64,000 bases of DNA from Pelomonas sp. SE-A7. GTDB taxonomy: Bacteria; Pseudomonadota; Gammaproteobacteria; Burkholderiales; Burkholderiaceae_C. The notes beneath the pieces are model-generated. The model made no database searches. It saw only the letters and a program-made list of their open reading frames with translations, and was not told where the DNA came from. Position 1 is the first letter of the stretch. Each line of letters opens with the position of its first letter. The translations under genes were made by a program, and so were the position numbers. Below are positions 59,802 through 64,000 of this stretch, in pieces. The stretch is from assembly GCF_030345705.1 (NCBI RefSeq), contig NZ_JAUASW010000001.1, positions 1,860,001 through 1,924,000 of the forward strand. The letters are read 5' to 3'.

Positions 59802-61145
59802 TCAGCGGAAGAAGATCAGCGTCATCAGCAGGAACAGCGGCAAGAGCACCGCACCCGACCAGGCCATGTAGCCGAAGAAGCTGGGCATGGCGATGCCGCG
59901 TTCCTCGACCACGGCCTTGACCATGAAGTTGGGCGCATTGCCTATGTAGCTGTTGGCGCCCATGAAGACCGAGCCGGCCGAGACGGCGGCCAGCGTCGTG
60001 GCCAGCGGCCCCATCAGCTGCTGCGCGTCGCCACCGGCCAGGTTGAAGAACACCAGGTAGGTGGGCGCGTTGTCGAGGAAGGAGGACAGCAGGCCGCTGA
60101 ACCAGAAATAGGCCCAGGGCAGCGGCTGGCCGTCGGCGCCGGTGACGGCCCGGGTCACGGCCGCGAAGGCGCCCTGCTCGCCGGCCTTGAGCATGGCCAG
60201 CACCGGAATCATGGTCAGAAAGATGCCGGCGAACAGCTTGGCCACCTCTTGCATGGGCCCCCAGCCGAACTGGTTGCTCTCGCGCACCGCGGAAGGCGTG
60301 AGCCGCAGCGACAGCCAGGTCACGGCCAGCAGGCCCAGGTCGCGCAACAACGAGGGCAGCGGCACCTCGATGCCGGCCAGCAGGAAGTTGACACCCGGCT
60401 TCCACAGGCCGCTCATCAGCACCAGGCCGACCACGGCGGCCAGCAGCAGCAGATTGATGCCGCCCTCGATGCCGAAGCTCGCCGCGTCATCCGGTGTCGG
60501 GTCTTGCCTGGGACCGCCCTCGCGCTGGCAGTACCAGCGGTCCAGCAGCCAGAACACGGCGAGCAGCGCGCCTATCAGGAACAGCGTCTCGGGAAAGATG
60601 TGGCGCAGCGTCCAGAAGAAATCCACGCCCTGCAGGAAGCCCAGGAACAGTGGTGGGTCGCCCAGCGGCGTCAGCGAGCCGCCGGCATTGCTGACGATGA
60701 AGATGAAGAACACGAACACATGGGCACAGCGCCTGCGGTGGTCGTTGGCTCGTATCAGCGGCCGGATCATCAGCATCGAGGCGCCGGTCGTTCCCATCAC
60801 GCTGGCCAGCAGCGCGCCCACGGCCATCAGGGCTACGTTGAGCTCGGGGCTGCCATGCAGGTTGCCCCGCACGTAGATGCCGCCGGCCGTGGCGAACAGG
60901 GCCACCAGCAGGATGATGAAAGGCAGGTATTCAGAAAGCAGTGTGTGCAGCACCAGGTGCCCCGCCGAACCGGCGCCCTGGCCCAGCGCGAACGGCAGCA
61001 GAAACGCCAGTGACCAGGCCGCAGCGACTTTGCCGTAGTGGGCATGCCAGAGCCGCGGCGTCAGCAGCGGACACAGCGCTATCGACAGCAGCAGGCCGGC
61101 GAACGGCAGGCCCCATAGCGCCCCGAGCGTGCGCCCGTCCAGCAT
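59802..61145 (-). CDS. NhaD-type sodium:proton antiporter-like membrane protein
   Basis: The 447-residue protein has about 12 helices and the conserved NhaD/ArsB-like signatures GTTGASMLMIRPLI, SNAGGSLTPLGDPPLFLG, SSFLDNAPTYLVFFN and GANSYIGNAPNFMVK. Family members exchange Na+ or Li+ for H+. It starts 4 bp after the nitroreductase gene and precedes the hydroxyacid dehydrogenase. Confidence 0.85.
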   Translation of the reverse strand: MLDGRTLGALWGLPFAGLLLSIALCPLLTPRLWHAHYGKVAAAWSLAFLLPFALGQGAGSAGHLVLHTLLSEYLPFIILLVALFATAGGIYVRGNLHGSPELNVALMAVGALLASVMGTTGASMLMIRPLIRANDHRRRCAHVFVFFIFIVSNAGGSLTPLGDPPLFLGFLQGVDFFWTLRHIFPETLFLIGALLAVFWLLDRWYCQREGGPRQDPTPDDAASFGIEGGINLLLLAAVVGLVLMSGLWKPGVNFLLAGIEVPLPSLLRDLGLLAVTWLSLRLTPSAVRESNQFGWGPMQEVAKLFAGIFLTMIPVLAMLKAGEQGAFAAVTRAVTGADGQPLPWAYFWFSGLLSSFLDNAPTYLVFFNLAGGDAQQLMGPLATTLAAVSAGSVFMGANSYIGNAPNFMVKAVVEERGIAMPSFFGYMAWSGAVLLPLFLLMTLIFFR

Positions 61146-61149
61146 CGCC

Positions 61150-61863
61150 TCAGTCCGCGAGGAAGCGGGCGAACTCGGCCACCGAGGCGCGCTCGGTCAC
61201 CAGGCCGTTCTCCACCGCCACCGGGTCCGCATGGCCCAGCGACATGCCGCAGACCAGCTGCTGCTCAGGGCCCAGCTTCAGCTCCTCGGCGATCAGGCGG
61301 TGGAACTGGGTGAAGGCCGCCTGCGGGCAGGTGTGCAGGCCGCGCGCGCGCGCCGCGATCATGATGTTCTGGATGAACATGCCGTAGTCCAGCCAGCTGC
61401 CCTGCTGCATCACCCGGTCTATGGTGAACATCAGGCCCACCGGCGCGTCGAAGAACGCGTAGTTGCGGCCGTGCTGGTCATGCATGCGGGCCTTGTCGGT
61501 CTTGGCGATGCCTAGCAGGCCGTACAGGTCCCAGCCGATCTTGCGGCGGCGGTCTATGTAGGGCGAGACCCATTCGCGCGGGTAGTAGGCGTATTCCTCG
61601 GTGTGGGCGGCCAGCTCGGTCGGGTCGTCGTAGACCGCCTGGATGCGGCTCGACAGGCGCTGCTTGGCCGCGCCGGTCAGCACATGGACCTGCCAGGGCT
61701 GGGTGTTGGTGCCCGAGGGCGCCCGCGCGGCAATGCGCAGGATGTCCTCGACCACCTCGCGGGCCACCGGTGTGGGCAGGAAGGCCCGCATCGAATGGCG
61801 GCTCTCGATGGCGGCATCGACCGCGGCGCGTTGCTCGGGGCTGGGGATCTCGAATCGGCTCAT
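61150..61863 (-). CDS. Nitroreductase family flavoprotein
   Basis: The 237-residue protein has the FMN-binding ESRHSMRAFLP and ARAPSGTNTQPWQVHVL segments and the later LHTCPQAAFTQFHRLI and VCGMSLGHAD. It probably uses NAD(P)H to reduce nitro or quinone substrates; the substrate is unknown. Its ATG overlaps the thioesterase stop (ATGA). Confidence 0.9.
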   Translation of the reverse strand: MSRFEIPSPEQRAAVDAAIESRHSMRAFLPTPVAREVVEDILRIAARAPSGTNTQPWQVHVLTGAAKQRLSSRIQAVYDDPTELAAHTEEYAYYPREWVSPYIDRRRKIGWDLYGLLGIAKTDKARMHDQHGRNYAFFDAPVGLMFTIDRVMQQGSWLDYGMFIQNIMIAARARGLHTCPQAAFTQFHRLIAEELKLGPEQQLVCGMSLGHADPVAVENGLVTERASVAEFARFLAD

Positions 61864-62336
61864 GGGGCTGGCACCTTCAGGGATTGCAGGGCTTGGACAT
61901 AGGCGTTCGGCAACTCGGCCACCGGCCGGCGCGACTCGCGGTCCACATAGACATGGATGAAATGGCCGCGCGCCGCGCTGAGCTCGGCGCCTTCGGCGAA
62001 CAGGGCGATCTCGTAGCGCACGCTGGAGCGTCCGCCACCAGCCACGCGCAGGCCGGCTTCTATGCGCTGCGGAAAGGCCAGCGACTCGAAGAAGTTGCAG
62101 TGGGTCTCGACCACCAGGCCGATGACGGCGCCGCCGTGGAGGTCCAGCGCGCCCTGCTCGATCAGGTACTGGTTCACCGCGGTGTCGAACAGGCTGTAGT
62201 AGACGACGTTGTTCAGGTGGCCGTAGAGGTCGTTGTCCATCCAGCGCGTGCCCAGCGTCACGAAGCGGGCATAGGCCGAGCGCGGCTCGGGCTGGGGACG
62301 GGGCGAAGGGCTGCTCATGGAGGGCGATTCTTTCAT
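61860..62336 (-). CDS. Acyl-CoA thioesterase (4-hydroxybenzoyl-CoA type hotdog)
   Basis: The 158-residue hotdog-fold protein carries RWMDNDLYGHLNNVVYY, the hallmark motif with the catalytic Asp. It hydrolyses an acyl-CoA. The ATG at 62334-62336 overlaps the HDAC-like gene stop as ATGA and is preferred; the ATG at 62316-62318 lacks a Shine-Dalgarno. It is coupled both upstream and downstream. Confidence 0.88.
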   Translation of the reverse strand: MKESPSMSSPSPRPQPEPRSAYARFVTLGTRWMDNDLYGHLNNVVYYSLFDTAVNQYLIEQGALDLHGGAVIGLVVETHCNFFESLAFPQRIEAGLRVAGGGRSSVRYEIALFAEGAELSAARGHFIHVYVDRESRRPVAELPNAYVQALQSLKVPAP

Positions 62337-63253
62337 CGACGGGTTTGCCACAGCCGCCAGCTGTGCACGGCCTCGCTCAGGGTATTCACTTGCACTGCCA
62401 CCGTGGTGGCCAGGTCATGGCCGTAGCCACCGGCCATGGCCATGGCGACCGGAATGCCGCGCTCGCGCAGCTCGGTCAGCACACGCCGGTCGCGTTCACG
62501 CAGGCCGGCATAGCTCAGCTTGAGGCGGCCCAGGCGGTCGCCCTCGTGGGGATCGGCACCCGCCAGGTAGAAGGCCAGGCCGGGCGGCTGGGTCGCCAGC
62601 CGCGACCACACCGTGGTCAGCGCGGCATCGAGCGCGGCCAGATAGGGCTCGTCCGTGCAGCCGTCCGGCAGCTCCACGTCCAGGTCGCTGGCTTCCTTGC
62701 GGAACGGAAAGTTGCGCGCGCCGTGCATGGACAACGTGAAGACGCTGTCATCGCCGCTGAAGATCGCCGCCGTGCCGTTGCCCTGGTGGACGTCCAGATC
62801 GATGACCAGCACGCGCAGGCCCGCGCGTTCCGCCTGCATCAAGCGCGCTGCCACCGCGACGTCATTGAAGACGCAGTAGCCCGAGCCCTTGTGCGAATAC
62901 GCATGGTGGGTGCCGCCCGCCAGGTTGGCGGCCACACCCTCCTCCAGCGCGGCTCGCGCCGCCTGGATGGTGGCGCCGACCGAATGGCGGGAACGCTCCG
63001 CCATGGCGGGCGACCAGGGGAAGCCGATCTCGCGCTGGGCAGCCTCGCTCAGCCGCCCCTGCATCACCGCGTCTATGTAGCCCGCCTCGTGGACCAGGGC
63101 GAGTTCGCTCTCGGTCGCCGGCCGGGCCGCCTGCAGGCGCAAGAGGCCGGGCTCGCTCTCCAGGGCCTCGCGCAGCATCCGGTACTTGTCCTGAGGAAAG
63201 CGGTGCCCCGGCGGCAGGGCCAGGCTGTGGGCGTCGGAATGGAAGGCCAGCAT
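62333..63253 (-). CDS. Histone-deacetylase-superfamily hydrolase
   Basis: The 306-residue enzyme has HDAC landmarks: THHAYSHKGSGYCVFND (His pair and metal region), VIDLDVHQGNGTA (metal Asp and His), LAGADPHEGDRLG (second Asp) and AGGYGHD. Bacterial members deacetylate acetylpolyamines, acetoin-related or protein lysine substrates; the target here is unknown. The ATG at 63251-63253 is chosen; the frame continues to a GTG at 63277. It starts the five-gene operon. Confidence 0.88.
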   Translation of the reverse strand: MLAFHSDAHSLALPPGHRFPQDKYRMLREALESEPGLLRLQAARPATESELALVHEAGYIDAVMQGRLSEAAQREIGFPWSPAMAERSRHSVGATIQAARAALEEGVAANLAGGTHHAYSHKGSGYCVFNDVAVAARLMQAERAGLRVLVIDLDVHQGNGTAAIFSGDDSVFTLSMHGARNFPFRKEASDLDVELPDGCTDEPYLAALDAALTTVWSRLATQPPGLAFYLAGADPHEGDRLGRLKLSYAGLRERDRRVLTELRERGIPVAMAMAGGYGHDLATTVAVQVNTLSEAVHSWRLWQTRR

Positions 63254-63373
63254 GGGGCGACACGATAGCGGCGCCACCGCTACAGCGCCGTCATCCGGGC
63301 GTCACCGGGGCCGGTCAGGCTGAGCCCAGGCGGGGTCCGGGGGGCGCTCCGAGTCAAGTTACAAATTTTTTGG

Positions 63374-63448
63374 TGCAGTGCAGCAAAAAGTTCTTGCAAT
63401 CGGTTCGGGCGCCCCCCATACTTCGCTCCATGCTGCAGTGCAACAAAA
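63374..63448 (+). promoter_or_regulatory. Two TGC-rich direct repeats bracketing the phasin promoter
   Basis: TGCAGTGCAGCAAAA (63374-63388) and TGCAGTGCAACAAAA (63434-63448) differ at one base and lie 60 bp apart. Between them are TTGCAA (63394-63399) and CATACT (63417-63422) with a 17-bp spacer, a reasonable -35/-10. One copy would lie near -50, the other near +5 to +20. TGC-rich sites are known for the PHB-responsive repressor PhaR; the assignment here is inferred. Confidence 0.65.
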
Positions 63449-63500
63449 CCTGCAGACCCTAGAAACTCCCCAGTAAACAACCCTTCTCAGGAGCCCTGCC

Positions 63501-64000
63501 ATGCTGACCCCGGAACAAGTTTTTGCCGCCCACAAGGCCAATGTCGAGACCCTGTTCGGCCTGACCAACAAGGCCTTCGAAGGCGTCGAAAAGCTGGTCG
63601 AACTGAACCTGCAAGCCGCCAAGACCGCGCTGAGCGAAGTCGCCGATTCGTCGACCGCCGCCCTGTCGGTCAAGGACGCCCAAGAGCTGCTGTCGCTGCA
63701 ACAGTCGCTGCTGCAGCCGAGCGCCGAGAAGGCCGCCGCCTACAGCCGTCACCTGTATGACATCGCCGCCGCCACGAACGCCGAGTTCGTCAAGCTGGCT
63801 GAGTCGCAGTACGGCGACGTGCAGAAGAAGTTCAACGCCGTCATCGAAAACGCCGTCAAGAACGCCCCGGCCGGTAGCGAAAGCGCCGCTGCCCTGGTGA
63901 AGTCGGCTGTCGCTGCCGCCAACAACGCCCTGGAAACCGCACAGAAGGCTGCCAAGCAAGCCGCCGAAGTGGCCGAAGCCAACTTCCAGGCCGTGACCAG
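63501..64000 (+). CDS. Phasin (PHB granule-associated protein), C-terminus cut by window end
   Basis: The frame is open for 166 codons from the ATG to the window end, with CAGGAG ahead of it. It begins MLTPEQVFAAHKANVETLFGL and is rich in Ala, Lys and Glu helices (FEGVEKLVELNLQAAKTAL, LLSLQQSLLQPSAEKAAAY), the phasin_2 pattern of PhaP in Burkholderiales. Phasins coat PHB granules and are produced when polymer accumulates. The promoter region holds the putative PhaR sites, and phaCAB lies 53 kb away. Confidence 0.9.
   Translation, partial: MLTPEQVFAAHKANVETLFGLTNKAFEGVEKLVELNLQAAKTALSEVADSSTAALSVKDAQELLSLQQSLLQPSAEKAAAYSRHLYDIAAATNAEFVKLAESQYGDVQKKFNAVIENAVKNAPAGSESAAALVKSAVAAANNALETAQKAAKQAAEVAEANFQAVT

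Noticed and set aside
1..64000. tRNA, rRNA, phage, transposon or plasmid-maintenance genes
   Set aside because: None were recognised by reading the window. A tRNAscan or Rfam run would be needed to exclude small RNAs.

Overview
The window is high-GC, densely coded DNA from a betaproteobacterium of the order Burkholderiales. The gene content suggests a Roseateles/Mitsuaria/Rubrivivax-type organism (Sphaerotilaceae or Comamonadaceae), but this is inferred from protein families, not from a marker gene. Supporting signs are a phaC-phaA-phaB polyhydroxybutyrate operon with a separate phasin gene, a three-gene pyruvate dehydrogenase operon in which both E2 and E3 carry lipoyl domains, and a FixL/FixJ-like pair, folD and an M3 peptidase running divergently from aceE. 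There are no rRNA or tRNA genes, phage genes, transposases or CRISPR arrays that I can see. Almost every base is coding, and many neighbours overlap by 4 bp (ATGA or GTGA).

Layout. 1-4.3 kb: a tightly coupled minus-strand operon (YVTN beta-propeller, polysaccharide deacetylase, sterol-desaturase-like oxygenase, EI24 membrane protein, CinA/MoaB-like protein cut by the window edge). 4.4-6.6 kb: an AIM24-family protein, an IclR regulator and an RDD membrane protein. 6.6-10.8 kb: phaC-phaA-phaB. 10.7-13.9 kb: housekeeping enzymes (PgeF, MaiA-like, Nudix) and a lipoprotein peptidase. 13.9-20.6 kb: signalling, with lapG-lapD facing an HDOD / secreted Cache protein / hybrid histidine kinase operon. 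20.6-28.3 kb: mostly uncharacterised envelope proteins, including a secreted metallopeptidase-like protein with an internal duplication, and a Tat-exported Rossmann epimerase next to an ATP:ADP-antiporter-like carrier. 28.3-29.0 kb: the only large non-coding gap, filled by nested inverted repeats. 29.0-35.2 kb: aceE-aceF-lpdA. 35.4-41.5 kb: histidine kinase, response regulator, folD, prlC. 41.5-45 kb: a FecR plus CHASE2-GGDEF-EAL pair. 45-51.6 kb: amidohydrolase, a universal stress protein behind a perfect FNR/ANR box, an OpgB-like sulfatase-fold enzyme, and a lipoprotein metzincin. 51.7-57.1 kb: rmuC, an MFS carrier, an M16 peptidase. 57.3-63.3 kb: a covalent-flavin oxidase, then a compact five-gene operon (HDAC-like, thioesterase, nitroreductase, NhaD-type antiporter, hydroxyacid dehydrogenase). 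63.3-64 kb: the phasin promoter and gene, cut by the window end.

Connected functions: PHB synthesis (phaCAB) and granule coating (phasin) lie at opposite ends, and the phasin promoter is bracketed by two copies of a TGC-rich repeat that is a good candidate operator for a PhaR-type repressor. Cyclic-di-GMP signalling is represented twice (LapD with degenerate motifs, CHASE2-GGDEF-EAL). No single locus is clearly a new system. The best candidates for new biology are the secreted duplicated metallopeptidase with its coupled hydrolase, the HDOD/Cache/hybrid-kinase operon, the five-gene YVTN/deacetylase/desaturase operon, and the mosaic inverted-repeat element.
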